Assembly: GCA_964559125.1 (NCBI GenBank)
Contig: CAZLGW010000013.1
Coordinates: 76,012-140,011 of the forward strand
Direction: 5' to 3'
Source: Ravibacter sp964559125
GTDB lineage: Bacteria > Bacteroidota > Bacteroidia > Cytophagales > Spirosomataceae
DNA: 64,000 nucleotides
Position numbers and translations under genes: made by a program. The notes under the pieces are model-generated. The model saw only the letters and a program-made list of their open reading frames with translations, was not told where the DNA came from and ran no database searches. Below, piece by piece: positions 49,428 through 59,131 of this stretch (position 1 is the first letter of the stretch; each line of letters opens with the position of its first letter).

Positions 49428-50867
49428 ATGCTTATGGACGATAAATTGACGGCTACGGAGAGTAAGGTTTCTGTAAAGGAGCTGATTGATATTGTACTTA
49501 TATCGATAATACTTCTCGTTCCGTCTGTAATGCTTTTGAGGAGTAATATTCCTCATGATATTAGCGCTACTTTTTTTGTTAATATACTGATCATGACCTT
49601 TTTTTCATGGGTCATTTTAGTTGTTGATGATCGGAATATTGCTAATATATTTATTTTTATTTTCTTCTATCTATTCTTTACAATTGCACCTATTATTCAA
49701 TTAAGTGAAGACAATGTTGCAGTATTAATTAATACACTTCCAACTGATTATGGCTTAATTTCTTATTCCAATATTCTGACAAGTATATTTTTGACTGTAT
49801 ACTTGCTTTTTTATATATATTTCTTTCTAAAGAAAGGGAAGTTTATACATAAAAACAATTGGTATAGCCTAAAAGAAGATAGTATTAATGAGGATAAGAA
49901 AAAATATATTTTTTACATACTATTTATTTTATCGGCTATTGCAGTAATAATGGCGGTTTTAGAAATCCGAAGTAGAACTGTGTTAGAGTTGATTTTAGAG
50001 AATAGGGGTGAGAAAGAAGATAACTCATCTTCTTTATTTCGGAGTAAATTTGTATATAGTATTCCGCTTGCTACCTTTTTCTATTATTTTACTTTAAAAC
50101 AGAGCAAGAATAGATGGATTTGGATTGTGATACTTCTGCTTTTTATAGTTGCAACAAAAAATCCACTTCTGGATAGAAGGAATGCAATAGGTCCAGCATA
50201 TCTGATTGTTTTTCATATTTTTTTCGAAAATTGGTTTACAACAAACAGAAGAATCGTTTTAACTTATCTATTGCTTTTTCTCGTTTTTTTTCCCACTACT
50301 TCCCTTTTTACACATGTTGGTTTGTCCCATTGGAGCAATGTCTCTTTGACTTCAATTTGGTCTTCTATTATACATCATTTTTCGGAATTGCATTATGATG
50401 CGTGGGCTAATTTGAATAGTGCGATAGAATATGTAAATGTTAATGGACATACCTACGGTAAGCAATTACTAGGGACATTTCTTTTTTTCTTTCCCAGGTC
50501 TATATGGCAGGAAAAGCCACTTCCTACCGGATCGGAGGTTGCGGATTATCTGATTGTTAAGTACAATATGTGGTTTAATAATCTATCTTGCCCTATTCAG
50601 GCGGAGGGGTATGTTGATTTCGGAGCCAGCGGTGTCATATTTTATGCGATAGTGTTTAGTGCTCTTGCGGTATATTTAGGGAGAGTCATTTGGGGGAATC
50701 CTTCTGTACTTAAATATTCAGCCATTTATGTGTCTTTTTCGCTGATGTTTATCCTTCGGGGCTCTCTGATGTCTCCTTTTGCCTATACGTTAGGAACTCT
50801 GGTCGCTACTTATGCATTACCGAAAGGTTTAGAATATTTGTTTAAAATTAGCGATAGGCATACTTAA
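49428..50867 (+). CDS. O-antigen/oligosaccharide polymerase (Wzy-like)
   Basis: The 479-residue protein has about 12 membrane helices and a large periplasmic loop after helix 8 or so (TSLFTHVGLSHWSNVSLTSI...HFSELHYDAWANLNSAIEYVNVNGHTYGKQLLGTFLFFFPRSIW), as expected for Wzy. It links repeat units into the polymer. It is strongly AT-rich compared with the surrounding genome, marking the acquired core of the cluster. Assignment is from topology and context. Confidence 0.75.
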   Translation: MLMDDKLTATESKVSVKELIDIVLISIILLVPSVMLLRSNIPHDISATFFVNILIMTFFSWVILVVDDRNIANIFIFIFFYLFFTIAPIIQLSEDNVAVLINTLPTDYGLISYSNILTSIFLTVYLLFYIYFFLKKGKFIHKNNWYSLKEDSINEDKKKYIFYILFILSAIAVIMAVLEIRSRTVLELILENRGEKEDNSSSLFRSKFVYSIPLATFFYYFTLKQSKNRWIWIVILLLFIVATKNPLLDRRNAIGPAYLIVFHIFFENWFTTNRRIVLTYLLLFLVFFPTTSLFTHVGLSHWSNVSLTSIWSSIIHHFSELHYDAWANLNSAIEYVNVNGHTYGKQLLGTFLFFFPRSIWQEKPLPTGSEVADYLIVKYNMWFNNLSCPIQAEGYVDFGASGVIFYAIVFSALAVYLGRVIWGNPSVLKYSAIYVSFSLMFILRGSLMSPFAYTLGTLVATYALPKGLEYLFKISDRHT

Positions 50868-50944
50868 GATATCTATTGAGGACGAGGAAATCTGGAAATC
50901 GGGTATTTTGTTCAGTTAATGGTTGCCGGAAGTCAATACTTTAA

Positions 50945-51076
50945 ATGACAGAATTTAATAAGCAGGGGTCAGCATCCGGCAGGGTAATAAGAAACACGGG
51001 TATAGTTTATACCTGCATGCTTCTTACCGTCGGTGTTTCATTATATTCATTCAGGCTTAGGAAGCGCTGGAGGTAG
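50945..51076 (+). pseudogene. Remnant of an older wzx flippase (N-terminal stub)
   Basis: A 43-codon frame encodes a stub that aligns with the first 40 residues of the intact Wzx at 51131: NTGIVYTCMLLTVGVSLYSFR here against NTLFLYARMLLTMGVSLYTSR there. It breaks off after SFRLRKRWR with a stop. Its base composition is closer to the rest of the genome than to the AT-rich flanking genes, so it looks like a remnant of an original flippase displaced by the acquired wzy-wzx segment. Confidence 0.6.
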
Positions 51077-51130
51077 ATGATTAAGGTATTTAAATTGATT
51101 TACTTTTTTATCGGTTAGTAGTGATATTCA

Positions 51131-52660
51131 ATGTCTACTTCTAAGGCTATAGCAAAGAATACGTTGTTTTTGTATGCCAGGATGCTCTTAACAATGGGTG
51201 TAAGCCTTTATACATCGAGAGTTATCCTTGACGTTTTGGGTGTAGATGATTTTGGAGTATTTGGTGCAGTAGCTGGTTTTGTGTCTATATTTGGATTTCT
51301 AAATGCAGCTATGTCGACAGCTACTCAAAGATACCTTGCGTTTGATACAGGTAGAAATGATTGGGTAAAGTTAAAAGAGACATTTAATTCAACCCTGGTC
51401 ATTCATTGTCTTATAGCTTTAGTAATTATAATTTTCTGTGAAACTGCTGGGATTTGGTTTGTCAATAATAGGTTAAATATACCGGTGGACAGATTGAAAG
51501 CAGCCAGTATGGTCTATCATGTGTCTGTTTTATCAAGTGCAATCAGCATAATACAGGTGCCTTTTAGCGCACTGATAATTGTTAGAGATAGGATTAGAGA
51601 CTTTGCTACATTCAGTATAGTAGAGGTGATATTGAAATTAGCTATTGTTTACTTGTTGAAAATATTTGACTTTGACAAATTGATACTCTATTCTATATTG
51701 TCGCTGTTAGTTACATTTATTGTTTCTATCTATTATAAAGTCTATTGTCTATTAAATTTTGAGGAATCAAAATTTAAATGGTATTTTAATAGAGAGTATT
51801 ATAAAGATTTAATTCATTATTCAGGTTGGAATCTTTTTGGTTCAATGTCGGCTGTTGCAAAAGGACAAGGTATTAATATTCTTATAAACCTTTTTTTTGG
51901 AACTGTTTTAAATGCTGCCTATGCCGTTATGTTACAGGTCCAAAATGCAGTAAACGTTTTTAATTTGAATTTTCTAACGGTAATCTGCCCACAGATTATT
52001 AAAAAATATGCAAGCGGTCAGTTCGAAGAATATCAAAGATTAACTGCTAGTGGGTCAAAGTTTTCTTTTATTTTAATTTATCTTCTTGTTGTTCCTATTA
52101 TTTTTAATATAGATTTTATTCTGAATTTTTGGTTAAAAAATCCACCTGATTTTGCAAATATTTTTATACTATTAAGTTTGATTAATTTATTAATAGATAG
52201 TTTTTCCGGTACGCTTATGACAGCAGTGCAGGCTACAGGTAAAATTAAATGGTATCAAATTATTTTGGGTCTATTTTTGTTTTTTAATCTTCCGATATCT
52301 TATCTAGTATATTATTTTTATAGAATGCCCGAATTATCTTTTTACGTAGGTATTATTTTGGCGATTTTTTCATTTGTATTTCGATTGTTATTTTTAAAAT
52401 ATCTAATAAATTTTAAACTAAAATCTTATATTGTAGAGGTCGTATTGCCTTCCTTAGTTATTGTTATTTTTGCGACAATATTGTATTGTATTAATCCTTT
52501 TGGGGTATGTAGCGCTATTAATTTATATCAATTCTTATTTAATTCTATGCTGATTACGCTAATCAATATAGTAATGGTGTTATTTATTGGATTGACTGAA
52601 ACGGAACGAAAATTGCTATTAGATAAAGGCGGAAAAGTGCTAAAAAAAATGCTAAATTGA
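51131..52660 (+). CDS. Polysaccharide repeat-unit flippase (Wzx-like, MOP/PST family)
   Basis: The 509-residue protein has about 14 helices and the opening ARMLLTMGVSLYTSRVILDVLGVDDFGVFGAVAGFVSIF typical of PST flippases (Y-x-S-R-x-I-L-x-x-L-G-x-x-D-F-G). It moves lipid-linked repeat units across the inner membrane. It is AT-rich and sits 55 bp after the flippase remnant. Confidence 0.85.
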   Translation: MSTSKAIAKNTLFLYARMLLTMGVSLYTSRVILDVLGVDDFGVFGAVAGFVSIFGFLNAAMSTATQRYLAFDTGRNDWVKLKETFNSTLVIHCLIALVIIIFCETAGIWFVNNRLNIPVDRLKAASMVYHVSVLSSAISIIQVPFSALIIVRDRIRDFATFSIVEVILKLAIVYLLKIFDFDKLILYSILSLLVTFIVSIYYKVYCLLNFEESKFKWYFNREYYKDLIHYSGWNLFGSMSAVAKGQGINILINLFFGTVLNAAYAVMLQVQNAVNVFNLNFLTVICPQIIKKYASGQFEEYQRLTASGSKFSFILIYLLVVPIIFNIDFILNFWLKNPPDFANIFILLSLINLLIDSFSGTLMTAVQATGKIKWYQIILGLFLFFNLPISYLVYYFYRMPELSFYVGIILAIFSFVFRLLFLKYLINFKLKSYIVEVVLPSLVIVIFATILYCINPFGVCSAINLYQFLFNSMLITLINIVMVLFIGLTETERKLLLDKGGKVLKKMLN

Positions 52661-52667
52661 TATTAAG

Positions 52668-53846
52668 ATGGGTAAAATTTTCAGAAAGGTGATTTTTTCT
52701 TTCAAAAGAAGATTTGCTTACAGTGATAAGCCTACCTCAAGTAATAGAATTCTATTAATTCCACCTACGCCACTAGATGGCAGTTTTGGCGACGAATTAA
52801 TGGTTACCGCTTTTCTTGAACAATACAAGGAATATGAAGTTGATCTTTATTCGGAATTTGTTAATCGACGTCCGGATTTGCTTAAGAAATATAAAATAAA
52901 CTATATCCAATGGAATCGCTCAGTAGATTGGACTAAGTATATTGGGGTTTATATACTTGGTGCTGACAATATGACTGGAGCTTATGGTACGATATTGCCT
53001 TTATTTAAGCTATCTTTTCTTAAGATGGCTAGTCAGTACGGCCTTTTTTCTAGTATATTGGGGTTTAGTATTAATGAAAAAATGAGTGTTGATATAAAAA
53101 ATGTTATGAGGGGATTATGTCCTCATACACATTTTTTTCTCAGAGAGGGGGTATCTTATAAAAGAGCGAAGGATTTTTTGCCTTTGGAGAATATTCACTT
53201 GGTAGCTGATTTAGCCTTTTTATGTCCGACCGCTTTATGTCGAGATAAGTCTTATTTGAGCTGGATAGATGAACAAAAGGCTTATAAAAGAATAATATTC
53301 GCAGTGTGTCCTAATGCAATACAGGCAGATAAAGTCGGTTTACGGGTCTATTTGCAGGGTATTGTAAACCTTATCAAAGGTGCATCGCAAAAAAGCGATC
53401 TATCCTGTGTTTTACTCTATCATGATTTACGGGTACAATGTGGAGGAAGGTATTCAGATCTGGATCTTGCTCAAATGTTATATAGTGAGTTGTATGGAGC
53501 AATCCCTTGCTATACAACTGCGAAAATTAACAACAGTATAATTCTAAAATCTTATCTTAAGCATGTTGAATTTACCTTTACTGGAAGAATGCATTTTGGT
53601 GTCTCAGGGTATTCGATGAGAAAGCCGATGTTTGGGATAGCCTATGAGGGGAAATTTGATGGATTGCAGAAATTGTTCGGATTGGATCCTGATCAATCAT
53701 TAATAAATAATCTAAACTCACTAGCTAGTTATCAGGAGCAATTTGACAATTTTATATTTAATTTAAGCAAAAACATAGAGAAAGTGGAGAAAAACTATGA
53801 TGCCGTTATAAGTTTGTCAAAAGGAAATTTTCAGGAGACGGTTTAG
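52668..53846 (+). CDS. Polysaccharide pyruvyl transferase family protein
   Basis: The 392-residue protein fits the family: a start SNRILLIPPTPLDGSFGDELMVTAFLEQYKEYEVDLYS, a central LREGVSYKRAKDFLPLENIHLVADLAFLCP, and a C-terminal EFTFTGRMHFGVSGYSMRKPMFGIAYEGKFDGL. Family members add pyruvate ketals to sugars, making the polymer acidic. It starts 8 bp after the flippase gene. AT-rich like its neighbours. Confidence 0.85.
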   Translation: MGKIFRKVIFSFKRRFAYSDKPTSSNRILLIPPTPLDGSFGDELMVTAFLEQYKEYEVDLYSEFVNRRPDLLKKYKINYIQWNRSVDWTKYIGVYILGADNMTGAYGTILPLFKLSFLKMASQYGLFSSILGFSINEKMSVDIKNVMRGLCPHTHFFLREGVSYKRAKDFLPLENIHLVADLAFLCPTALCRDKSYLSWIDEQKAYKRIIFAVCPNAIQADKVGLRVYLQGIVNLIKGASQKSDLSCVLLYHDLRVQCGGRYSDLDLAQMLYSELYGAIPCYTTAKINNSIILKSYLKHVEFTFTGRMHFGVSGYSMRKPMFGIAYEGKFDGLQKLFGLDPDQSLINNLNSLASYQEQFDNFIFNLSKNIEKVEKNYDAVISLSKGNFQETV

Positions 53847-53865
53847 ATCAATCTATCATTTTTAA

Positions 53866-54879
53866 ATGAAATACTTTATTTGTCAGCAATGGAGCATTAC
53901 TAGGAGCAATCATGCAGGTATGGTTCATCTGTGCAAGAAAATTAAGGAATTAAGCCCATCTGATGTTGAAGTAGTGGTTGTCCCGCTTATTCGGTTAAAA
54001 AAAGGAAGTAAATATATTCAGAATATATTATACTTTTTTTGGGCTATCAAATTTTTGTTTCGATTAAAGCGAAAAGATAAAGTTTTTCTTATGGAGTATA
54101 TGATGCCTACCCATAATCAGTATATCATGGCGAAATTATTTCGCTTACTTAATAAAGAAGTTAGTATATACGGACTAGCTCATTTGGTTCCGAAAGATTT
54201 CGATATTTTTTTTTCTGCAAAAAAAAGGCTTTTAAAGTGGGTAGAGCCCATCGATAAACTTATTACGTTCGGTACATCATTGTCTGATTATTTTTTAGAT
54301 AGAGGTGTTTCGAATAACCGTATTTTTACTTCTTTTCATTATGTAGATACTTCCTACTATTTCAATAAGCAGGAACTTCTTATAAAGGACCGGGAGTTAC
54401 TCAAAGTTATTATTATTGGAAATATGAAAAGGGATTATGATAGCTTATACAGAATCGTAGTATCTAATCAGAATCTCCGTTTCATACTTTGCAAGGGGAA
54501 AGAAAATATTGATTATTTTTTTTCCGGGCTCTCCAATGTTACCTTGGTTGGTTATGTGCCCGAGGATGAGCTAAGGGAGCTAATGAGAGAGGCAGATATA
54601 TCACTTAACGTGTTGTATGATACCGTCGGTAGCAATGCGATCGTAGCTTCTATGGCAATGGGGTTGGCTATTTTGACTAGCGATGTTGGGTCCATTAGAG
54701 ATTATTGTAGTAGCCAAAACGCAATATTTTGTGATAACAACGATTTAAATACATTTACCTACGCCTTGCAATATTTATCGGATGATAGAGAAAAGCTGCT
54801 GGAAATGAAAAAAGCATCCTTGTCTTATGCTCAAAATTTATCGGTCGAGAAGTTTTATTCAAATATCAGGGATTTGTGA
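53866..54879 (+). CDS. Glycosyltransferase, GT-B fold (family 4-like)
   Basis: The 337-residue protein has a Rossmann-like C-terminal half with the family 4 trait LVGYVPEDELRELMREADISLNVLYDTVGSNAIVASMAMGLAILTSDVGSIRDYC (nucleotide-sugar binding loop). The N-terminal half is poorly conserved. It probably acts on the same repeat unit. AT-rich. Confidence 0.72.
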   Translation: MKYFICQQWSITRSNHAGMVHLCKKIKELSPSDVEVVVVPLIRLKKGSKYIQNILYFFWAIKFLFRLKRKDKVFLMEYMMPTHNQYIMAKLFRLLNKEVSIYGLAHLVPKDFDIFFSAKKRLLKWVEPIDKLITFGTSLSDYFLDRGVSNNRIFTSFHYVDTSYYFNKQELLIKDRELLKVIIIGNMKRDYDSLYRIVVSNQNLRFILCKGKENIDYFFSGLSNVTLVGYVPEDELRELMREADISLNVLYDTVGSNAIVASMAMGLAILTSDVGSIRDYCSSQNAIFCDNNDLNTFTYALQYLSDDREKLLEMKKASLSYAQNLSVEKFYSNIRDL

Positions 54880-54969
54880 TGAGCATAGTTTTGCATTATT
54901 ACTTTGATCAATTTATTTGATAACCTTTTTGGGCGGAGCTTTTATAAGAGATAAAAATTTTTGTGTTTA

Positions 54970-56040
54970 ATGGGGAAAAAGAAAGTAATCTTCCTTTACT
55001 ATGAACTAATGGGGTATACCCTGGCAGGCTTAAAAGCTTTGCTTCGAACGGACCCGGACTTCGACCTCTATGTAATTAGCCACGATAAGGAAGTTCTCAC
55101 ACCATATATATTTGAGGCACTTCCTGGCATGAATTACAGGAAGATTTCAGAATTTCCAAATACGGAGGCGCTATTGGCTTATTGCAGAAACATTCAACCG
55201 GATCTTTTGTTTGTAAATTCCTGGCGAGCCGGGGGAAGTGAATATATGACCGTATCCAGGTATTTTACATCAATAGGTGTCCCCACTATCTGTATGTTTG
55301 ATAACCAGTGGATGGGTACATTAAAGCAATGGATTGCTGTATGGACAGCTCCTTTCTTTATACGTAAACATTTCTCCTATATGTGGGGTTGCGCAGACCG
55401 GCAGGCTGAATTTGCCAGCCGTATGGGGTACCCGAACGAAAAGATTTTTCGGGGATTTTATACCTGCGACGCTGATCTTTACGGGTCGCTTCCGGTAGAT
55501 CGGGTTCGCCGGGAGCGGAATGTCCTGTTTGTTGGAAGGTTTGCTAGAGAGAAAGGAATCAATTTGCTCATTGAGGCATTTAACGAAATTCGTACAGATT
55601 TTCCTGATTGGAAACTGGTTCTTGTAGGCAGTGGGAGTCCGGACTTGATAGAGGAGGGACGGAACGAGCAGATCAGGATTGAAGCTTTTAAGCAGCCGGA
55701 GGCATTGCTGAAAATGTTTGAAGAAGCATCTGTTTTTTGTTTGCCAAGTATTTTTGAACCTTGGGGAGTGGTTATTCATGAAGCCGCGATGGCTGCGTTA
55801 CCGATAGTATGTTCAGATGCATGTGGAGCCGGAGATGAGTTTGTCAGAGAAGATGTAAGCGGATACAGGTTTAGCAAGGGGAACAGGGAAGGGCTAAAAG
55901 CAGCATTGTTCAATATCATGACATTAGGTGATGGAGAAAGACTAAATATGGGTGTTGCCAGTAGAGAGCTGGCATCTCGCAATACGCCCGAAAAATGGGC
56001 AGGTATATTTAGAGATATCATACGAGTTACTACAAAATAA
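54970..56040 (+). CDS. Family 4 glycosyltransferase
   Basis: The ATG at 54970 gives 356 residues; the frame can also start at TTG 54961. It is GT4: NVLFVGRFAREKGINLLIEAFNEIRTDFPDWKLVLVGSG and ALLKMFEEASVFCLPSIFEPWGVVIHEAAMAALPIVCSDACGAGDEFV with the E-P-x-G-x-x-x-x-E-A-x-A motif. Base composition here rises back toward the genome average. The 90-bp gap before it may hold an internal promoter. Confidence 0.9.
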   Translation: MGKKKVIFLYYELMGYTLAGLKALLRTDPDFDLYVISHDKEVLTPYIFEALPGMNYRKISEFPNTEALLAYCRNIQPDLLFVNSWRAGGSEYMTVSRYFTSIGVPTICMFDNQWMGTLKQWIAVWTAPFFIRKHFSYMWGCADRQAEFASRMGYPNEKIFRGFYTCDADLYGSLPVDRVRRERNVLFVGRFAREKGINLLIEAFNEIRTDFPDWKLVLVGSGSPDLIEEGRNEQIRIEAFKQPEALLKMFEEASVFCLPSIFEPWGVVIHEAAMAALPIVCSDACGAGDEFVREDVSGYRFSKGNREGLKAALFNIMTLGDGERLNMGVASRELASRNTPEKWAGIFRDIIRVTTK

Positions 56041-57138
56041 ATGTATTCAAAGTCCATACTCTTTATCGGGCCTTTTTCTCCACCTATTACCGGCCAGTCT
56101 CTTGCATTCGAAGTAGGTTATTTTAACTATAGTGGTCCTAAGAGTAAGATCAATAAAGCCCCTCTTGGAAATGGGGCTTTAACCAAGGCTGCCACCCATC
56201 TTCTGGTAGCGTTTAGGCTGCTGTATATACTTCTCTTTAAGAAGGTAGACAGGGTCTACATGACTTGTTTTAGCACCATAGGAGGGAGTGTGAGTGATTT
56301 TATAGTTCTGTTTTTATGCTACTGTTTTCGAAAGAAGGTAATAGTCCACCTGCAAGGTTCTAATTTTAAGGCAGTCATTCTTAGTGCGGCTAAGCCGTAC
56401 AGGTGGATACTTTTACGTCTTTACAGGGGCGTTGACTATGCCATAGTACTATTGGAGAGTATGCGCGATCAGTTTGATTTCTTTTTGCCGCCTGAGAAGA
56501 TCAGAGTTGTCTCGAATTTCTATGATTCCGTCCTGGAGTCAATTCCGGAGAATTACAGGGAAGAGAGGCAGTCGGCTGGGGTTCTTAAAGTAGGCTACCT
56601 TTCCAACCTTATTTATAGCAAAGGGATAATGCATATTACTGAAGCTCTCGAGCTGTTCTTTTCGATAGGAGTGAAAGTAGAACTCTGTGTTGCGGGGAAA
56701 TATATGGGTGATGAGCATATGACGGAAGAAGAGATTAAAGAGATTTTTGAGGAAAAGCTTAAGACTTATCCACAAATAAGGTACTATGGAGTTATCCGGG
56801 ACATTGAGAAACTGCAGTTTTACAAGGATATTGATGTATTTGTTTTGCCGACTTTTTATTTGCATGAGGCGCAACCTCTCAGTATCATAGAAGCTATGAG
56901 GGCCGGTTGTATTATCATAAGCACTGACTACAAATATATTCCTGATCTTGTATCCCCGGAAAATGGCTTTCTGGTTCAACCCAGGTCTGTCCCGGCATTG
57001 ACTGAATCTGTCAGTTACATAATGGAAAATCGCGAAGCCTGCAGAAATATTCAGAATCACAATATCAAAATAGCTAAATCAAGGTACTCCCAGGAAATAT
57101 ACCTGCGTGATTTATATTCAATTTTGCTTGGGGACTGA
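56041..57138 (+). CDS. Family 4 glycosyltransferase
   Basis: The 365-residue protein begins right after the previous stop (56040). It has a GT4 C-terminal domain: VLKVGYLSNLIYSKGIMHITEALELFFSIGVKVELCVAG and DVFVLPTFYLHEAQPLSIIEAMRAGCIIISTDYKYIPDLV with the E-A-x-P-x-x-x-x-E-A-M motif. It transfers an unknown sugar in the same pathway. The zero-length gap implies coupled translation. Confidence 0.9.
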   Translation: MYSKSILFIGPFSPPITGQSLAFEVGYFNYSGPKSKINKAPLGNGALTKAATHLLVAFRLLYILLFKKVDRVYMTCFSTIGGSVSDFIVLFLCYCFRKKVIVHLQGSNFKAVILSAAKPYRWILLRLYRGVDYAIVLLESMRDQFDFFLPPEKIRVVSNFYDSVLESIPENYREERQSAGVLKVGYLSNLIYSKGIMHITEALELFFSIGVKVELCVAGKYMGDEHMTEEEIKEIFEEKLKTYPQIRYYGVIRDIEKLQFYKDIDVFVLPTFYLHEAQPLSIIEAMRAGCIIISTDYKYIPDLVSPENGFLVQPRSVPALTESVSYIMENREACRNIQNHNIKIAKSRYSQEIYLRDLYSILLGD

Positions 57139-57203
57139 TATTTTTGTACCTTAATTTACCGGCCTGCCGTAAGTTTAATCCATACCAGAAACAATTTTAT
57201 TTA

Positions 57204-57947
57204 ATGATTGGAAAAAAGCTAAAGCGTATTCTTGACGTTTTTTACATTTTCAGACACCGGCATGGTGGCTTTAATTATCTACGGCAGCCCAATGCATCTA
57301 TTGCCTCCTTTAATATCCTGGACCAGCTATCACACCACATCTCTGATTTAGGTACAGTAATAGACGTAGGAGCCAACCAGGGCCAGTTTGCCTGCGCAGT
57401 TGCCCGGTTTTTTCCGAATGCCGCTGTTCATTCTTTTGAGCCTGTTCCGGAGACTTATGAAAAGCTGGCGGTTAATACCGGATCCTTCCCTAAGATAGCG
57501 ACATACAATTTTGGCCTGGGGAGCGCGAGCGGGAAAATAGACTTTTACCAGAACGAGCATTCACATGCAAGTTCAGCTTTGCCTATTTCAGATTTTCAGA
57601 AAACCGAACTACCCGAAACATCAAAAACCAGGTTGATTACCGTACCCGTCGAACGGTTGGATAGTGTTGCGGGCACTATCGGAACTATGGCGGGACCGGT
57701 ATTGCTGAAGCTGGATGTCCAGGGTTATGAAAAGCAGGTCTTGCTTGGCGCAGGTTCTTTTATAGATAGGGTGGACTACCTGCTTTTTGAGGCTTCATTT
57801 GTCAGTATGTACGAGGGGGAACCTTTGTTTGAAGAGATGCATGAACTGGTCTGCAAAATGGGATTCAGATTGATCGGACCGGTGGGTTCTCTTGAGGTAG
57901 GGGCATCCCAGATAGCTCAAATGGATATGTTGTACGCCAGGCGATGA
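57204..57947 (+). CDS. FkbM-family methyltransferase
   Basis: The 247-residue protein (ATG 57204, not the upstream TTG 57144) has a Rossmann SAM-binding motif LGTVIDVGANQGQFACAVARFFPNAAVHSFEPVPETYEKL, a middle motif DVQGYEKQVLLGAG, and KLD-like residues typical of FkbM. It probably O-methylates a sugar of the polymer. It overlaps the next gene by 4 bp. Confidence 0.88.
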   Translation: MIGKKLKRILDVFYIFRHRHGGFNYLRQPNASIASFNILDQLSHHISDLGTVIDVGANQGQFACAVARFFPNAAVHSFEPVPETYEKLAVNTGSFPKIATYNFGLGSASGKIDFYQNEHSHASSALPISDFQKTELPETSKTRLITVPVERLDSVAGTIGTMAGPVLLKLDVQGYEKQVLLGAGSFIDRVDYLLFEASFVSMYEGEPLFEEMHELVCKMGFRLIGPVGSLEVGASQIAQMDMLYARR

Positions 57948-59131
57948 AAATTATCATACACGACTACGGCGGCTATCCCTTTATTTATGATTTGAGCAGG
58001 GCGCTGGCCGGAAAAGGTTTTGAAATTACCCATATCTACAGCTCGGCAAGCGGGTCGCCAAACGGGGATTTCAGCGACTTGGATCATCTGACCGTTGTCG
58101 ATTTGGGGAAAGAGCTTAAAAAGGTCAATAAGAACTCCTTCATTTCGAGGTTCAGGCAGGAGAATTTTTATGGAACCCTCATAGAAAGGAAAATCCGGGA
58201 GCTGAACCCGGATCTGGTTATTTCAGGCAATACGCCCCTGGAAGCGCAAAAGAAGATCGCGGCCTTATGTGTGCGCAGGGGTATCTATCTTATTCATTGG
58301 CTTCAGGATATACTAAGTATCGCCGCTGAAAATGTTATCGCAAAAAAAAGCAGGCTCCTCAGCCTGGTAGTTGGTGGTTATTTCAGAAATATTGAGAAAA
58401 AATGCCTTCTCTCGGCCGATCATGTAATTCCTATTTCCCAGGATTTTGCTTCGATTATTCAGAAATGGGGAATTCCTGAAGACCGGATATCGGTTATTGA
58501 AAACTGGTCTAATATTGCCGATATACCTTTAACCGACAAATCGAATGCATTCTCAAAACACCTTAATATTGAACATACATTCAATATTGTTTATTCAGGC
58601 ACTTTGGGAATGAAACAGAATCCGGAATTGTTGGCGGAGATAGCCGTGGCGTATCGCGATGAACAGAATGTGAAGATTGTAGTGATCGCTACCGGTTCCG
58701 GGGTAGCCTATTTAAAAGAGCGGGCTGAAGCAGAAAATCTGACGAACATCCTGATCCTCCCTTTGCAGCCATTTAAAGCGCTTCCTGAAGTGCTCGGAAG
58801 CGGAGATTTACTGGTAGCCATGCTCGAAAGCAATGCCTCGGTATATTGTGTGCCTTCCAAGATATTGACTTATTATTGTGCGGGCAAACCCTCGCTGCTC
58901 ATTATGTCGAAAGACAATCTCGCAGCCAGGATCACAACGGAAAATAAACTGGGGTTTGTGATTGATCCCGGGGATCTGCAAGGATTGAGATCGGTAATAG
59001 ACAGCACTTTGGCAGATCCTGCAAAGCTTAGCGCTTATGGTCTGCGAGCGCGGCAGTATGCCGAAGAAAACTTTCCGATAGAGAGAATAACAGATCAGTT
59101 CCTGCAGGTGATAAACAAAATACAAAAATGA
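57944..59131 (+). CDS. Family 4 glycosyltransferase (WbuB/WcaI-like)
   Basis: The 395-residue protein shows a GT-B fold with IISGNTPLEAQ near the middle of the N-domain and, in the C-domain, HTFNIVYSGTLGMKQNPELLAEIAVAYRDE, LPLQPFKALPEVLGSGDLLVAMLESNASVYCVPSKILTYYCAGKPSLLIM; that last segment is the WbuB-like pattern with a late catalytic glutamate replaced by S-x-x-x-x-x-P-S-K. It overlaps both neighbours by 4 bp. Confidence 0.87.
   Translation: MKIIIHDYGGYPFIYDLSRALAGKGFEITHIYSSASGSPNGDFSDLDHLTVVDLGKELKKVNKNSFISRFRQENFYGTLIERKIRELNPDLVISGNTPLEAQKKIAALCVRRGIYLIHWLQDILSIAAENVIAKKSRLLSLVVGGYFRNIEKKCLLSADHVIPISQDFASIIQKWGIPEDRISVIENWSNIADIPLTDKSNAFSKHLNIEHTFNIVYSGTLGMKQNPELLAEIAVAYRDEQNVKIVVIATGSGVAYLKERAEAENLTNILILPLQPFKALPEVLGSGDLLVAMLESNASVYCVPSKILTYYCAGKPSLLIMSKDNLAARITTENKLGFVIDPGDLQGLRSVIDSTLADPAKLSAYGLRARQYAEENFPIERITDQFLQVINKIQK

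Noticed and set aside
57144..57203. Upstream TTG start for the FkbM methyltransferase
   Set aside because: The added 20 residues are not family-like and the ATG at 57204 gives the usual length with normal context.
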